Source: Roseivivax isoporae LMG 25204
GTDB taxonomy: Bacteria; Pseudomonadota; Alphaproteobacteria; Rhodobacterales; Rhodobacteraceae
DNA: 64,000 bases
Assembly (NCBI RefSeq): GCF_000521865.1
Contig: NZ_JAME01000018.1
Span: forward strand, 35,129-99,128
Direction: 5' to 3'
Shown: one piece after another, positions 1 to 10,133 of the stretch
Layout of the letters: each line of letters opens with the position of its first letter
How positions within the stretch are numbered: position 1 is the first letter of the stretch
Notes under the pieces: generated by a model
Told to the model about the DNA's origin: nothing
What the model saw: only the letters and a program-made list of their open reading frames with translations
Databases searched by the model: none
Translations under genes and position numbers: made by a program

Positions 1-1068
1 GATGCGCGAGAAGCCGAGCGCGTTCTTCAACGGCCCGTAGATCAGCGCCTCGCCCAGCCGGTAGCGCAGGCGGTCGGCAAGGCCCACGGGCCGGCCGTCG
101 AGGATCGCGGGACCGACGCGCCGGGCATGGTCCATGAAGTGCCGGAACAGCCGACGCTTCAGCGCGCCCGCATCCTCCATCCGGATGGTGATCTGCGTCA
201 GCGCCGTCTCGAAGACGCGCGGCGGCGCGAAATAGTAGGTCGGCGCGATCTCGCGCAGATCCGTCATCATGGTGTCGGGGCTCTCGGGACAGTTCACGCA
301 GAACCCCGTCCAGCAGGCCTGCCCGATCGAGAAGATGAAATCGCCCACCCATGCCATCGGCAGGTAGGCCAGCACCTCGTCGGTCTCGCGCAGGCCGTCG
401 AACTCCGATGACGCCCGCGCGGTCTCGAGGATGTTCCGGTTGGAGAGGACCACCCCCTTGGGCTTGCCGGTCGTGCCCGAGGTGTAGAGCATCACGCAGG
501 TGTCGTCGTGGCCGAGCGCGCCGCGCCGCGCCGCAAGCTCCCGGCGCGCGTCCTCTCCGGCCGCGCGTCCCGCCTCCTGCAGGTCCGCCAGAGGCGTGAG
601 GTGCGCGTGATCGTATTTCCGCATGCCGCGCGCGTCGAGGTAGACGACCTCGCGCAGCCCCGGCAGGCGGTCGCGAATCTCGAGGATCTTGTCGACCTGC
701 TCCTGGTCGCCGGCGATCACCACCTTCGCGCCGCAATGATCGAGGACGTAGGCCATCTCCTCGCCGACCGCGTCCTGGTAGAGCGGAACCGGCACCGCAC
801 CCATCGACTGCACGGCCATCATCGACCAGTAGAGGGCGGGACGGTTGCGGCCGACGATGGCGACGAAATCGCCGCGGGCGATCCCGAGACCAAGCAGACC
901 CAGGGCCAGCGCCTCGACCTCGCGCGCGGCGTCTGCCCAAGTCCAGCTCTGCCAGATCCCGAATTCCTTTTCGCGGTATGCCGGTCTCGCGGCGAACCGC
1001 GCGGCATTCCGCACCAAGAGGTCCGGGATCGAGCGGGGATTTTCCCCGCCCGGGATCTGCGTCGCCAA
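1..1068 (-). CDS. Long-chain acyl-CoA synthetase (AMP-forming), C-terminus cut off by window edge
   Basis: ATP-dependent activation of a fatty acid to its acyl-CoA through an acyl-adenylate. 356 codons are visible, read leftward without a stop up to the window edge, so roughly the last 40% of a usual 600-residue enzyme is missing. The AMP-binding P-loop is seen near residues 195-210 (YTSGTTGKPKGVVLSNRN). The stretch at the window edge (LGEALIYGPLKNALG) resembles the large FAA1/FadD15-type long-chain synthetases more than short-chain ones. The start is a TTG, chosen because a GGGAGGAAACG ribosome site lies just upstream and the protein then begins ATQIPGG; there is no suitable ATG. Substrate chain length cannot be told from sequence alone. 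Confidence 0.88.
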   Translation of the reverse strand, partial: MATQIPGGENPRSIPDLLVRNAARFAARPAYREKEFGIWQSWTWADAAREVEALALGLLGLGIARGDFVAIVGRNRPALYWSMMAVQSMGAVPVPLYQDAVGEEMAYVLDHCGAKVVIAGDQEQVDKILEIRDRLPGLREVVYLDARGMRKYDHAHLTPLADLQEAGRAAGEDARRELAARRGALGHDDTCVMLYTSGTTGKPKGVVLSNRNILETARASSEFDGLRETDEVLAYLPMAWVGDFIFSIGQACWTGFCVNCPESPDTMMTDLREIAPTYYFAPPRVFETALTQITIRMEDAGALKRRLFRHFMDHARRVGPAILDGRPVGLADRLRYRLGEALIYGPLKNALGFSRI

Positions 1069-1162
1069 AGCGTTTCCTCCCTGTGGTCCCGGACGCCTGT
1101 GTCGGCGCCTCCTCCCGGAACCTGTCGTGCCGTGTGCTTCGGTCGTGTCGTCTTATGAGGGC

Positions 1163-1193
1163 ATATTTGTGCAGTCCGCGGCAGATCGGTCAA
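1163..1193 (-). promoter_or_regulatory. Possible sigma-70 promoter of the acyl-CoA synthetase gene
   Basis: Reading leftward, TTGACC (1193-1188) is followed after 17 nt by ACAAAT (1170-1165), about 95 nt ahead of the TTG start. The -35 is good and the -10 is poor. Called by eye only. Confidence 0.35.
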
Positions 1194-1212
1194 CATCTTC
1201 CTCGCGGACGCG

Positions 1213-1243
1213 AAAAAAGGCGGCCCCGCGTCCCGGGGCCGCC
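1213..1243 (-). terminator. Rho-independent terminator after the DUF2383-like gene
   Basis: A perfect 10-bp GC stem (GGCGGCCCCG at 1219-1228, CGGGGCCGCC at 1234-1243) with a 5-nt loop is followed, on the minus strand, by six T (1218-1213). It sits 16 nt past the stop codon of the leftward gene at 1259. Confidence 0.85.
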
Positions 1244-1258
1244 CGCGTCGCGCAACCG

Positions 1259-1708
1259 TCAGTCGAGGTGCGCGGTCTCCAGCAGGAGCGTGTCGAGCTC
1301 GCCGCGCATGGCCACGAGCTCCTCGCGGTAGCGGTCGTTGCCCATGGACGCGATGGCCTCGTCGAAGGCCTCGATCACGTGGCGCTCGCCGTCGCGGACA
1401 TTGTCCATGACGTCCTCGTCGATCTCGTCGAAGAGCGCGCGCAGCGACACGACGGTCCGGTTGACGGTGGACATCAGGCTGCCGCTGGTGTCGGCCTCTC
1501 CGCCCAGCGCGGTGATGATCGCTGCCGTGCGCTCCGCGTGCTGGTGGTGGGTCTCGCGGAATTTCAAAGCGACGGCGCGGAACTCGGGTTCGGCGCGCTC
1601 CACCATCGTGTCGAAGCCCGCGCGCGCGTCGACGATGCGCGACAGCAGGTCCTGCACGGCGTCGATCTGGACGCCCGCGGCGGGCGTGGTGTGGGTCGTA
1701 TCCGTCAT
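1259..1708 (-). CDS. PA2169/DUF2383-like four-helix-bundle protein
   Basis: 149 residues, acidic and almost wholly helical, with no signal peptide or membrane segment. The pattern of long amphipathic helices (for example VQDLLSRIVDARAGFDTMVE, then a helix with EFRAVALKFRETHHQHAER) matches the PA2169/DUF2383 group, ferritin-like bundles of unknown job often linked to stress. The ATG at 1708 is preferred over upstream starts because AGAAGGAAAAGG lies directly before it. It is a single-gene unit with its own terminator. Function is unknown, and the family call rests on helix pattern and length. Confidence 0.7.
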   Translation of the reverse strand: MTDTTHTTPAAGVQIDAVQDLLSRIVDARAGFDTMVERAEPEFRAVALKFRETHHQHAERTAAIITALGGEADTSGSLMSTVNRTVVSLRALFDEIDEDVMDNVRDGERHVIEAFDEAIASMGNDRYREELVAMRGELDTLLLETAHLD

Positions 1709-1820
1709 GGTCCTTTTCCTTCTAGCCATGCGAGATGCGAGGACGAACGCGGGCCCCTGCGGCGCGTTCCCGCCCCCCACCCGGCGCGGGCGGAAGATCG
1801 CGCAAGGCGCGGGCGGCGGC

Positions 1821-3026
1821 TCAGTCGAGATCCGCGACCGCGCGGGCGAGCGTGCGCAGGCCGCTCACCAGGTCCGCCTCTGCGGTGTCCTCGGCGAAAT
1901 CGTGGCTGATCCCGCCGATCGAGGGGACGAACAGCATGGCGGCCGGCATGAGTCGCGCGGCATTGGTGGCGTCGTGCAGCGCCCCCGACGGCATGTGCCG
2001 CCAGCGGCCCGGCGCCTCCGCCTCTGCTGCACGGGCGAGCGCCGCGCGCAGGCCCTCGTCCATCGCCACGGGCTCGAGACCCAGCATCGGGCCGAACTCG
2101 CAGGTCATGCCGCGCGCGGCGCAGATCTCGGCCGCGATGTCGCGGATGATCTCCTCCATCCGCCGTAGCCGGTCGGCATCGCCGTCGCGCCACTGCATGG
2201 AAAAGCTCGCCCGCCCCGGAACGATGGAATGCGCGTTGGGATGCAGGCTCACATGGCCGATGGTCCAGACCGTCGCCGGCGTCACCACGTTCGCGAACCG
2301 CTCGGCCAGCGCGAGGTTGAAGGCGGAAAGCGCCTGAAAGGCGTCGCGGCGGAGCGCCATGGGCGTCGTGCCCGCGTGGTTCTGCTGGCCGGCGAAGGTG
2401 ATCGTCATGTCGCGGATGCCGACGATCGCCTCGACCACGCCCAGCGCCTCGCCCGCGGTGTCGAGCGTCGGACCCTGCTCGATATGCATCTCGAGGAAGC
2501 CCGTGAACCGTGCCGGATCGACGAAGTCGCCGCGCCGGTCGCCGAGCGCCGCGCGCGCGTCGGCAAAGGTCACACCCGCAGGATCGGTCAGCCCGTCCGC
2601 CTCCGCGAGGGGCAGATGCCCCGACCAGATCGCGCTGCCGGTGGTGACGCCGAAGCGTCCCTCCTCGTCCTCGAAGCTGACGACCGACACAGGCGGGCCG
2701 CCCGCCTCCTGCGCGGCACGCGCGACCTCGAGCGCGGCAATGACCCCGAGGGCCCCGTCGAGCCAGCCGCCTTCGGGCTGGCTGTCGCTGTGCGAGCCGA
2801 GGAGCAGCGAGCGCTCCGCCCCCGGGGAGAGCCCGAAGAGCGACCCGACCGGATCGAAATGGGGCTCGAGCCCCGCCTCCGCCATACGGCCCGCCAGCCA
2901 GTCGCGGGCGGCGATGTCGGCCTCGGAAAAGGCCGGGCGCACCACGCCCTTGCCGACGCCGCTTGCGCCGATGGCGCGCAAGGCGTGCAGGTCCTGCAGG
3001 AAACGGTCGGGATTGACGGGGATCAT
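1821..3026 (-). CDS. M20-family Zn-dependent amidohydrolase (N-carbamoyl-amino acid hydrolase / allantoate amidohydrolase type)
   Basis: Likely hydrolyses a carbamoyl or ureido group from an amino acid or purine breakdown product. 401 residues, the normal length. Metal-site motifs are present in order: [15 protein letters not shown] near residue 75, EDEEGRFG near 120, HIEQGP near 180, the lid-domain HAGTTPM near 215, and [10 protein letters not shown] near the C-terminus. These fit the hydantoinase/carbamoylase branch rather than peptidases. The ATG at 3026 has AAGGAG eight nt upstream; a longer frame to 3068 has no such site. Neighbours (serA downstream on the same strand but with a gap before it) do not reveal the substrate. 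Specificity between beta-ureidopropionase, carbamoylase and allantoate amidohydrolase is open. Confidence 0.85.
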   Translation of the reverse strand: MIPVNPDRFLQDLHALRAIGASGVGKGVVRPAFSEADIAARDWLAGRMAEAGLEPHFDPVGSLFGLSPGAERSLLLGSHSDSQPEGGWLDGALGVIAALEVARAAQEAGGPPVSVVSFEDEEGRFGVTTGSAIWSGHLPLAEADGLTDPAGVTFADARAALGDRRGDFVDPARFTGFLEMHIEQGPTLDTAGEALGVVEAIVGIRDMTITFAGQQNHAGTTPMALRRDAFQALSAFNLALAERFANVVTPATVWTIGHVSLHPNAHSIVPGRASFSMQWRDGDADRLRRMEEIIRDIAAEICAARGMTCEFGPMLGLEPVAMDEGLRAALARAAEAEAPGRWRHMPSGALHDATNAARLMPAAMLFVPSIGGISHDFAEDTAEADLVSGLRTLARAVADLD

Positions 3027-3144
3027 CGGCGCGGGCTCCTTGAACGGGTTCGCCCAAGGCTCGCGCATGGCAGGCCCGAGGTCAAACCGCGGGCCGCCAG
3101 GTGCGCGTGCCCCGGGGCAAATCGGCCCCGGGGCACGCGAGCGG

Positions 3145-4740
3145 TCAGGCGACGTCGAAGGTCAGCGGACGGACCTGCTGGAACATGCCCGTCGCCACGA
3201 GCTTGCCGATCACGTCGTCGGGCACCGGCGCGTCCACGTAGAGAAGCGCGATCGCCTCGCCCTTGGCGACCTTCCGGCCGAGGGTGAAGTTCGCGATATT
3301 CACCCCGTTCGACCCCATGGTCTGGCCGAGCGTGCCGATGATGCCCGGCACGTCCTCGTTCGTGGTGTAGAGCATGTGGCGCCCGATCTCGGCATCGATG
3401 TTGATGCCCTTGATCTGGATGAAGCGCGGCTTGCCGTCCGAGAACACCGTCCCGGCGATGGAGCGTTCGCGCTGGTCGGTGACCACGGTGACCTTGATGT
3501 AGCCCTCGAACGCGCCCGACTGCGCCTGGTTGGTGGTCGAGATGCGGATGCCGCGCTCCTTCGCGATCACCGGGGCCGAGACCATGTTCACGTCGGGATT
3601 CGCGCGCTTCATGATGCCCGCGACGACCGAGCAGTTGAGCGCGGCGAGGTTCATCTCGGACACCGAGCCGTCGTAGAGGATGTTGATCGCCTTGACCGGC
3701 TCGTCCGTCATCTGGCCGATGAAGCTGCCGAGATGATCGGACAGCTTGATCCACGGCCCCATGACCTTGGCCTCCTCGGCGGTCACGGACGGCATGTTGA
3801 GCGCGTTCTCGACAGCGCCGGTCAGCAGGTAGTTCGCCATCTGCTCGGCCACCTGCAGCGCCACGTTCTCCTGCGCCTCGGTCGTCGCGGCGCCCAGATG
3901 CGGCGTGCAGACCACGTTCGGCAGGCCGAAGAGCGGGTTCTCCGTCGCGGGCTCGACCGCGAAGACGTCGAAGGCCGCGCCGGCCACGTGGCCGGATTTC
4001 AGCATCTCCGCCAGCGCCGCCTCGTCAACGAGCCCGCCGCGCGCGCAGTTGATGATGCGCACGCCCTTCTTGGTCTTGGCGAGGTTCTCGGCCGACAGGA
4101 TGTTGCGGGTCTGGTCGGTCAGCGGCACGTGCAGCGTGATGAAGTCGGCGCGCGCGAGAAGGTCCTCGAGCTCGACCTTCTCGACACCCATCTTCTCGGC
4201 CTTGTCCTGGCTCAGATAGGGATCGTAGGCCACGACCTTCATCTTGAGGCCGCGGGCACGGTCGCAGACGATGCCGCCGATATTGCCCGCGCCGATCACG
4301 CCCAGCGTCTTGCCGGTCAGTTCCACGCCCATGAAGCGGGACTTCTCCCACTTTCCGGCATGGGTCGACGCGCTCGCCTGGGGGATCTGGCGGGCCACGG
4401 CGAACATCATGGCGATGGCATGCTCGGCGGTGGTGATCATGTTGCCGAAAGGCGTGTTCATCACGATGATGCCGCGCTTCGACGCCTCTTCCCTGTCGAT
4501 GTTGTCGACGCCGATGCCCGCGCGGCCGATCACCTTGAGGTTGGTCGCGGCCTCGAGAATCTTCGGCGTCACCTTGGTGGCCGACCGGATGGCGAGGCCG
4601 TCATATTCGCCGATCACCTCGGCAAGCTTGTCCTTGTCCTTCCCGAGGTCGGGCTTGAAATCGACCTCGATGCCTCGGTCGCGGAAGATCTGCACGGCGG
4701 CGTCGGACAGCTTGTCGGAAATGAGAACCTTAGGGGCCAT
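3145..4740 (-). CDS. serA: D-3-phosphoglycerate dehydrogenase
   Basis: First step of serine synthesis, oxidising 3-phosphoglycerate to 3-phosphohydroxypyruvate with NAD+. 531 residues, the long form. The NAD-binding GAGNIGG lies near residue 150, the catalytic Arg in NCARGG near 235, and the catalytic His in HLGAAT near 280. An intervening domain and a C-terminal ACT domain (from about 455, [14 protein letters not shown]) follow. The ACT domain is usually the serine-sensing part. It lies 119 bp after serC on the same strand, so it may share the serC transcript and its leader RNA. Confidence 0.97.
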   Translation of the reverse strand: MAPKVLISDKLSDAAVQIFRDRGIEVDFKPDLGKDKDKLAEVIGEYDGLAIRSATKVTPKILEAATNLKVIGRAGIGVDNIDREEASKRGIIVMNTPFGNMITTAEHAIAMMFAVARQIPQASASTHAGKWEKSRFMGVELTGKTLGVIGAGNIGGIVCDRARGLKMKVVAYDPYLSQDKAEKMGVEKVELEDLLARADFITLHVPLTDQTRNILSAENLAKTKKGVRIINCARGGLVDEAALAEMLKSGHVAGAAFDVFAVEPATENPLFGLPNVVCTPHLGAATTEAQENVALQVAEQMANYLLTGAVENALNMPSVTAEEAKVMGPWIKLSDHLGSFIGQMTDEPVKAINILYDGSVSEMNLAALNCSVVAGIMKRANPDVNMVSAPVIAKERGIRISTTNQAQSGAFEGYIKVTVVTDQRERSIAGTVFSDGKPRFIQIKGINIDAEIGRHMLYTTNEDVPGIIGTLGQTMGSNGVNIANFTLGRKVAKGEAIALLYVDAPVPDDVIGKLVATGMFQQVRPLTFDVA

Positions 4741-4859
4741 GTCGGGAAATCCTTTTCGGAACGTACGGGTTGCGGCGGCGACTGCCCGCCGTGATGTCCG
4801 TGGGAAGGGAGCGACGCGGGGGCCGGGCGCTGCCGGACCCCGCGGGGATCACCGGGGGA

Positions 4860-6050
4860 TCAGGCGGCCTGCGCGGCGAGCTCGGCGTGGAACGCCCACT
4901 CGATCCAGGGCATCAGCGCCGCCACGTCCGCGGTCTCGACCGTGCCGCCGCACCAGATGCGCAGGCCCGCGGGCGCGTCGCGGTAGGCGCCCACGTCGAG
5001 CGCCACGCCCTCTGCCTCGAGCCGCTTCGCGACCGCCTTGGCAAAGGCCGCGCCGTCCGCGATGCGCGGATCGGTGAACTTGAGGCAGACCGAGGTGTTC
5101 GACCGCGTCGCCGGCACCTCGGCGAGGTTGGCGATCCAGTCGCGCGTCTCGCAGAACTCCCACACGGTGCGCGCATTGGCATCGGCGCGGGCCATCAGGC
5201 CCTCGAGACCGCCCACCGACCGCGCCCAGTCCAGTGCCACGAGGTAATCCTCGACCGCCAGCATCGACGGCGTGTTGATCGTCTCGCCGCGGAAGATGCC
5301 CTCGTTCAGCTTGCCGCCCTTGGTCAGGCGGAAGATCTTCGGCAGGGGCCATGCAGGCGTGTAGCTTTCGAGGCGCTCCACGGCGCGGGGGCTCAGGATC
5401 AGCATGCCGTGCGCCGCCTCGCCGCCCAGCACCTTCTGCCAGGAGAAGGTGACCACGTCGAGCTTGTCCCAGGGCAGGTCCTGCGCGAAGGCGGCCGAGG
5501 TGGCATCGCAGATCGTCAGGCCCTCGCGGTCCGCCGGGATCGCCGCGCCATCGGGCATCCGCACGCCCGAGGTCGTGCCGTTCCAGGTGAAGACAACGTC
5601 GGTGTTCCAGTCGAGCGCGGCCATGTCCGGGAGCTGGCCATAGGCGGCTTCCACCACCTCGGCGTCGAGCTTGAGCTGCTTGACCGCGTCGGTGACCCAG
5701 CCCGCGCCGAAGCTTTCCCACGCGACCATGGTGGCCTTGCGCGCGCCGAGAAGCGACCACATCGCCATCTCGACCGCGCCGGTGTCCGACGCCGGCACGA
5801 TCCCGATCCGGTGCTCGTCCGGAACGCCAAGGATCTCGCGGGTGCCGTCGATCGCGGCCTTCAGCTTGTCCTTGCCGAGCGCGGCACGGTGCGACCGCCC
5901 GAGCGGGGCGCCCTCGAGCATGTCGAGGCGGAAGCCGGGAATCTTGGCGCAGGGGCCGGAGGAGAAGCGGGGGTTGCCGGGACGTGCATCGGGCTTGCGC
6001 ACGTCGTCGGACTGGCGCGCATCCGTGCGCGCCGCGTTGGGCATCGTCAT
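4860..6050 (-). CDS. serC: Phosphoserine aminotransferase
   Basis: Second step of serine synthesis, a PLP enzyme that moves the amino group of glutamate onto 3-phosphohydroxypyruvate; it often also serves pyridoxal phosphate synthesis. 396 residues, the alphaproteobacterial form with an N-terminal extension of about 25 residues before [15 protein letters not shown]. The PLP lysine is K206 in [14 protein letters not shown]. The start ATG at 6050 has GGAAGG in the leader eight nt before it. It is divergent from serB, so the three serine genes are grouped around one 158-bp intergenic region. Confidence 0.96.
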   Translation of the reverse strand: MTMPNAARTDARQSDDVRKPDARPGNPRFSSGPCAKIPGFRLDMLEGAPLGRSHRAALGKDKLKAAIDGTREILGVPDEHRIGIVPASDTGAVEMAMWSLLGARKATMVAWESFGAGWVTDAVKQLKLDAEVVEAAYGQLPDMAALDWNTDVVFTWNGTTSGVRMPDGAAIPADREGLTICDATSAAFAQDLPWDKLDVVTFSWQKVLGGEAAHGMLILSPRAVERLESYTPAWPLPKIFRLTKGGKLNEGIFRGETINTPSMLAVEDYLVALDWARSVGGLEGLMARADANARTVWEFCETRDWIANLAEVPATRSNTSVCLKFTDPRIADGAAFAKAVAKRLEAEGVALDVGAYRDAPAGLRIWCGGTVETADVAALMPWIEWAFHAELAAQAA

Positions 6051-6120
6051 GTCTCTAACCTTCCAGATAGTCGCCCCTCGTTGGGGAGGGGTGTCCCGCC
6101 GCCGGATTTACGGCCCGGGA
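6051..6120 (-). promoter_or_regulatory. serC-type leader RNA (two hairpins upstream of serC)
   Basis: Directly before serC the minus strand reads as two hairpins: CCCG...CGGG enclosing GCCG-TAAATC-CGGC (6119-6095), then CCCCT-loop-AGGGG (6091-6074), followed by CGACTATCTGGAAGGTTAG and the ATG. Position, two-stem layout and the short conserved-looking tail agree with the serC motif described for Alphaproteobacteria (Rfam serC, recalled from memory). The mechanism is not established; it may act on translation or transcription of serC-serA. A covariance search was not possible here. Confidence 0.7.
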
Positions 6121-6208
6121 GGAGGTTCCACAAGCACGAAAATGTCGCTAGGGGACCCCCGAACGCCGCGACCATGACCGGCAGCGACCTCTATCGGAAA
6201 CACGATCC

Positions 6209-7078
6209 ATGTTCACAGCCACGCTGATCGCCCGGCCGGGCGCCCTCGACCCCGCCCTCGTCCACGCGCTGCGCGATGCGTGGGGCGGCGGTGCGGCGCG
6301 GTGGCTGTCGCCGGACGAGGCCGCGGAGTTCGACATGCCCGAGGTGCCGTCGAACGCGGACGCGGTCTGGCGCGACCTGCAGGGACAGGCGACCGACCTC
6401 GCCATCCAGCCGGCGGGCGACCGGCGCAAGCGGATGCTGCTCGCGGACATGGATTCCACAATGATCCGGCAGGAATGCATCGACGAGCTGGCCGAGGAGG
6501 CGGGCGTCGGCGACCGCGTGCGTGCGATCACCGCGCGGGCCATGAACGGCGAGCTCGACTTCGAGGGCGCGCTGACCGAACGGGTCGCGCTGCTGAAGGG
6601 CCTGCCCGAATCGGTCATCGGCCGTGTGCTCGAGACGCGCATCACGCCGATGCCGGGCGGGCGGACGCTGGTTGCGACCATGCGGGCGCATGGCGCGCAT
6701 GCCGCGCTGGTATCGGGCGGCTTCACCGCCTTCACCACTCGGATCGCGGCGCTGCTGGGCTTCGACGAGCACCGCGCCAACACGCTCATCGCCCGCGACG
6801 GCACGCTCACGGGCGAGGTGGCGCGGCCGATCTTGGGACGCGCGGCAAAGGTGGCGGCGCTCGAGGACATCACCGCGCGGCTCGGCATCCCCGAGACCGC
6901 GGTGCTTGCGGTGGGTGACGGTGCAAACGATCTCGGAATGCTCGGTCGGGCGGGCATGGGCGTGGCGCTGCACGCAAAACCGTCGGTGCAGGCCGAGGTG
7001 TCGCTGCGGGTGAACCACGGCGACCTGACGGCGCTCCTGTTCCTGCAGGGCTACGCGCGCGAAGATTTCAGCGACTGA
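6209..7078 (+). CDS. serB: Phosphoserine phosphatase
   Basis: Last step of serine synthesis, hydrolysing O-phosphoserine. HAD superfamily. 289 residues. The catalytic DMDST is at residues 80-84 (nucleophile D80, acid/base D82), the second motif Ser lies in ALVSGGFTAFT near 170, and VGDGANDLGML near 235 binds magnesium. The first 75 residues form the usual small N-terminal regulatory-type region. The ATG at 6209 follows a short spacer from the serC divergent region. The 3' end overlaps the convergent asparaginase gene by 28 bp. Confidence 0.96.
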   Translation: MFTATLIARPGALDPALVHALRDAWGGGAARWLSPDEAAEFDMPEVPSNADAVWRDLQGQATDLAIQPAGDRRKRMLLADMDSTMIRQECIDELAEEAGVGDRVRAITARAMNGELDFEGALTERVALLKGLPESVIGRVLETRITPMPGGRTLVATMRAHGAHAALVSGGFTAFTTRIAALLGFDEHRANTLIARDGTLTGEVARPILGRAAKVAALEDITARLGIPETAVLAVGDGANDLGMLGRAGMGVALHAKPSVQAEVSLRVNHGDLTALLFLQGYAREDFSD

Positions 7079-8085
7079 GACGCGGACGCGGCGAGGCCCG
7101 TCACCGGACGGACGTCGCCGACGGCGAGCCCGCGGCGGTTTGTCAGCTCCGCGTTCAGGAACCGCGCCACATCCGGGTGCGCCGCATCGAGCACGCCGAG
7201 CCGCACGAGGATTGCCGCGATCGCGCATTCCGAGGCCCGCGTCGCGCCATCCGCGATCTTGAGAGCGATGCCGAGACCGCGGTCCGGCAAGATCGCCGCG
7301 AACACGCCCTCGGCCCCGGTCTTGAGCGAGAGCCGCTCGCGCGCTGCGCGCATCATCAGCGTGCAGGCGCGCCCCTCGCCCGCGACCTCGACCGGGTGGG
7401 CCTGCATGGCCCGGGTCAGGCGCGCGGCCGCCTGCGACAGCACGTCGTCCCGAGTGTGCGCGGTGGCAAAGACCGCCATGGCGCGGGCCAGTGCGGCGAG
7501 CGGCGTCGCCCAGTTCGGGGCGGAGCAGCCGTCGATCCCGAAACCCGGGCTCGTGCGGTCGGTGACCGTCTCGAACGCCTCGAGACAGGCGCGCTGCACC
7601 GGATGGTCCGGGTCGACATATTCGGGCCCGGCCTCGAGATGGCGCGCCAGCGTCAGGAACCCCGCGTGCTTGCCCGAGCAGTTGTTGTGCAGCTGCGTGG
7701 GGGCTTCCTGGTCGCGGATCATCTGCAGGCGCAGCGCCTTGTCCCGGCTGGCCTCGGGTCCGCAGCGCAGCGCCTCCTCGCGCAGGCCCAGCGCCGCGAG
7801 CCAGCGCGACACGGCGTCGACATGAACCGGCGCCCCCTGATGGCTGCCGCAGGACAATGCCAGCTGCGCGTCCGACAGGCCGGCCCTCGCGGCCGCGCCG
7901 GAGGCCACGAGCGGCAGCGCCTGGATCATCTTGGCCGACGAACGGGGGAAGATCGTCGCGTCCGGATCGCCCCACGCCTCGACCACCTCGCCGCGCGCGT
8001 CACTGATGGCGACATGGCCGCAATGCACGGATTCGAGCAGAGAACCGCGCCAGACCTCGACAAGCGGAACGGCGGCTGTCGACAT
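7051..8085 (-). CDS. L-asparaginase of the rhizobial AnsA (asparaginase II) type
   Basis: Hydrolyses L-asparagine to aspartate and ammonia. 344 residues. It belongs to the class typified by Rhizobium etli AnsA, not the E. coli type. The family's active-site residues are visible: PRSSAK (Ser and Lys pair, near 55), NNCSGKH (zinc-binding Cys and Lys, near 138) and DGCSAPN (second zinc Cys, near 192). The ATG at 8085 is chosen for the upstream GAGGAAAAGG; a longer open frame to 8319 has no ribosome site. Faces serB with a 28-bp 3' overlap. Confidence 0.88.
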   Translation of the reverse strand: MSTAAVPLVEVWRGSLLESVHCGHVAISDARGEVVEAWGDPDATIFPRSSAKMIQALPLVASGAAARAGLSDAQLALSCGSHQGAPVHVDAVSRWLAALGLREEALRCGPEASRDKALRLQMIRDQEAPTQLHNNCSGKHAGFLTLARHLEAGPEYVDPDHPVQRACLEAFETVTDRTSPGFGIDGCSAPNWATPLAALARAMAVFATAHTRDDVLSQAAARLTRAMQAHPVEVAGEGRACTLMMRAARERLSLKTGAEGVFAAILPDRGLGIALKIADGATRASECAIAAILVRLGVLDAAHPDVARFLNAELTNRRGLAVGDVRPVTGLAASASQSLKSSRA

Positions 8086-8255
8086 GATCCTTTTCCTCAC
8101 GGTTTGGCGATATCGTGCCGACGGGGGTTTTCGCAGCGGGCGAAATCGGGCTAAATCCCGCCCGGTTGCAAACCCTTGGCTTCCGCAGCATAGAGCGCAC
8201 GAAACGGGACGCAACCCGGCACCTATCGAGGTAAGGACGTCTGGAGGCTGGACGC

Positions 8256-8786
8256 ATGAGATCACGTATGGCGGGCGCCCTGATCGGCGCGACGATGGCG
8301 CTGTCGGCCGTGGCCGCAACGGCGCAGCAGGAAAGCACGAACCGCGTCGACGCCATGACCGACTGGTCCGTGTTCGAAGGCAACGAGCCCCGCGAATGCT
8401 GGGCCGTGACCACGGCGAAGGAAACGGTGAACACGAGGGATGGCCGCGTCGTGGCCGTGACGCGGGGGCAGATCCTGCTGATGGTGTTCTTCCGGCCGGA
8501 GGCCGAGGTGACCGGGCAGGTCGCGTTCACGGGCGGCTATCCCTTCGCCGACGGCTCGACCGTCAACATCAACATCGGCGGCACCGAGTTCGAGATGTTC
8601 ACCGAGGGCGAATGGTCCTGGCCCGCGACGCCGCAGGACGACGCCCGCATCGTGACCGCGATGAAGCGCGGCGCCGACGCCGTGGTGACCGCGCGCTCGT
8701 CGCGCGGGACCCAGACCGAGGATACGTTCTCGCTCCTCGGCTTCACCGCCGCCGTCGAGGACGCGGAGCGCCGCTGCAGCAGCTGA
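8256..8786 (+). CDS. Invasion-associated locus B (IalB)-like periplasmic protein
   Basis: 176 residues with a signal peptide (MRSRMAGALIGATMALSAVAATAQ, cleaved after about residue 23). The mature part has the small beta-rich IalB layout, with one Cys early (RECWAVTT) and one at the very end (RRCSS) that could form a disulfide. IalB proteins are named from Bartonella, but most Rhodobacteraceae carry several with no virulence link, so the role is unknown. GGAGG lies eight nt before the ATG. A terminator follows at 8815. Confidence 0.8.
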   Translation: MRSRMAGALIGATMALSAVAATAQQESTNRVDAMTDWSVFEGNEPRECWAVTTAKETVNTRDGRVVAVTRGQILLMVFFRPEAEVTGQVAFTGGYPFADGSTVNINIGGTEFEMFTEGEWSWPATPQDDARIVTAMKRGADAVVTARSSRGTQTEDTFSLLGFTAAVEDAERRCSS

Positions 8787-8814
8787 TCGCCGCGCGGCGC
8801 CACGAGATTGCCGG

Positions 8815-8845
8815 GACCGCCCCTGTTGAAGCGGGGGCGGTCTTT
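8815..8845 (+). terminator. Rho-independent terminator between the IalB-like gene and rlmN
   Basis: GACCGCCCC (8815-8823) pairs with GGGGCGGTC (8834-8842), followed by TTTCC. It ends the IalB-like transcript 44 nt before the rlmN start, so rlmN must have its own promoter inside or just after it. Confidence 0.75.
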
Positions 8846-8888
8846 CCTGTATAGGCGACGCTTCACCTTCCAGCCGAGCGAATCCGCC

Positions 8889-10070
8889 ATGGCCCAGCAC
8901 GCAGCACCGATCACCCAAGACCTCGTCACGATCCCCCGGAAGATGCCGGAGGGGCCCGCGAACCTCGTGGGCATGACGCGGGACCAGATGTCCGCGGCGC
9001 TGTCGGCGGCGGGCACGCCCGACAAGCAGCTCAAGATGCGGGTGAACCAGGTCTGGCAGTGGATCTATCACTGGGGCGTGCGCGACTTCGCCGAGATGAC
9101 GAACCTCGCGAAGGAGTACCGTGCGCTCCTGTCCGAGAACTTCGTGATCCGGCTGCCAGAGATCGTGTCGAAGTCGGTATCGGCCGACGGGACGCGCAAG
9201 TACCTGGTTCGGATCGCCGGCGGCCACGAGGTCGAGGTCGTCTACATCCCCGAGGCCGATCGCGGCACGCTCTGCATCTCGAGCCAGGTGGGCTGCACGC
9301 TGACCTGTTCGTTCTGCCATACCGGCACGCAGAAGCTCGTGCGCAACCTCACCGCGGACGAGATCGTCGGCCAGGTGATGCTGGCGCGCGACGACCTCGG
9401 CGAATGGCCGAAGCGCGGCGAGAAGAAGGTCGAGACCCGGCTCCTGTCGAACATCGTGCTCATGGGCATGGGCGAGCCGCTCTACAATTTCGACAACGTG
9501 CGCGACGCGATGAAGATCGCCATGGACGGCGAGGGCATCGCGCTGTCGCGTCGGCGGATCACCCTGTCGACGAGCGGCGTCGTGCCGGAGATCGCCCGCT
9601 GCGCCGAGGAGATCGGCTGCCAGCTGGCGGTGTCGTTCCACGCGACCACCGACGAGGTGCGCGACCGGCTCGTGCCGATCAACAAGCGCTGGAACATCGA
9701 GACGCTGCTCGGCGCGCTCAAGGAGTACCCGCGCCTGTCGAATTCCGAGCGGATCACCTTCGAGTACGTGATGCTGAAGGGCGTGAACGACAGCGACGCG
9801 GACGCGCGCCGGCTGGTGAAGCTGATCTCGGGCATCCCGGCCAAGATCAACCTCATCCCGTTCAACGAATGGCCCGGAGCGCCTTACGAGCGTTCGGACT
9901 GGAGCCGCATCGAGGCCTTCGCGGACATCGTCTACAAGGCAGGCTATGCCTCGCCCATCCGCACCCCACGCGGCGAGGACATCATGGCCGCCTGCGGCCA
10001 GCTGAAATCGGCCACGGAACGGGCGCGCAAATCGCGCCGCGAGATCGAGGCGGAGACGGCACGCGGCTGA
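8889..10070 (+). CDS. rlmN: Dual-specificity 23S rRNA A2503 / tRNA A37 C2-methyltransferase
   Basis: Radical-SAM enzyme methylating C2 of adenosine 2503 in 23S rRNA and A37 in some tRNAs. 393 residues. The 4Fe-4S cysteines C136, C140 and C143 are in [11 protein letters not shown]; the catalytic C-terminal cysteine is C369 in IMAACGQL. The GMGEP motif ([12 protein letters not shown]) near 197 binds SAM. Start at the ATG 8889 (MAQHAAP) agrees with family length; an in-frame extension to 8808 runs through the terminator and is unlikely. Confidence 0.96.
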   Translation: MAQHAAPITQDLVTIPRKMPEGPANLVGMTRDQMSAALSAAGTPDKQLKMRVNQVWQWIYHWGVRDFAEMTNLAKEYRALLSENFVIRLPEIVSKSVSADGTRKYLVRIAGGHEVEVVYIPEADRGTLCISSQVGCTLTCSFCHTGTQKLVRNLTADEIVGQVMLARDDLGEWPKRGEKKVETRLLSNIVLMGMGEPLYNFDNVRDAMKIAMDGEGIALSRRRITLSTSGVVPEIARCAEEIGCQLAVSFHATTDEVRDRLVPINKRWNIETLLGALKEYPRLSNSERITFEYVMLKGVNDSDADARRLVKLISGIPAKINLIPFNEWPGAPYERSDWSRIEAFADIVYKAGYASPIRTPRGEDIMAACGQLKSATERARKSRREIEAETARG

Positions 10071-10133
10071 CGCGCAGCACGTTGACGCGGCCGCGCGACC
10101 CATGCTTGAACTGGCGCCGCACGGGGGAACGCG

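Noticed and set aside
8256..8786. IalB-like protein as an invasion factor
   Set aside because: The name comes from Bartonella; non-pathogenic relatives carry these proteins, so a virulence claim is not supported.
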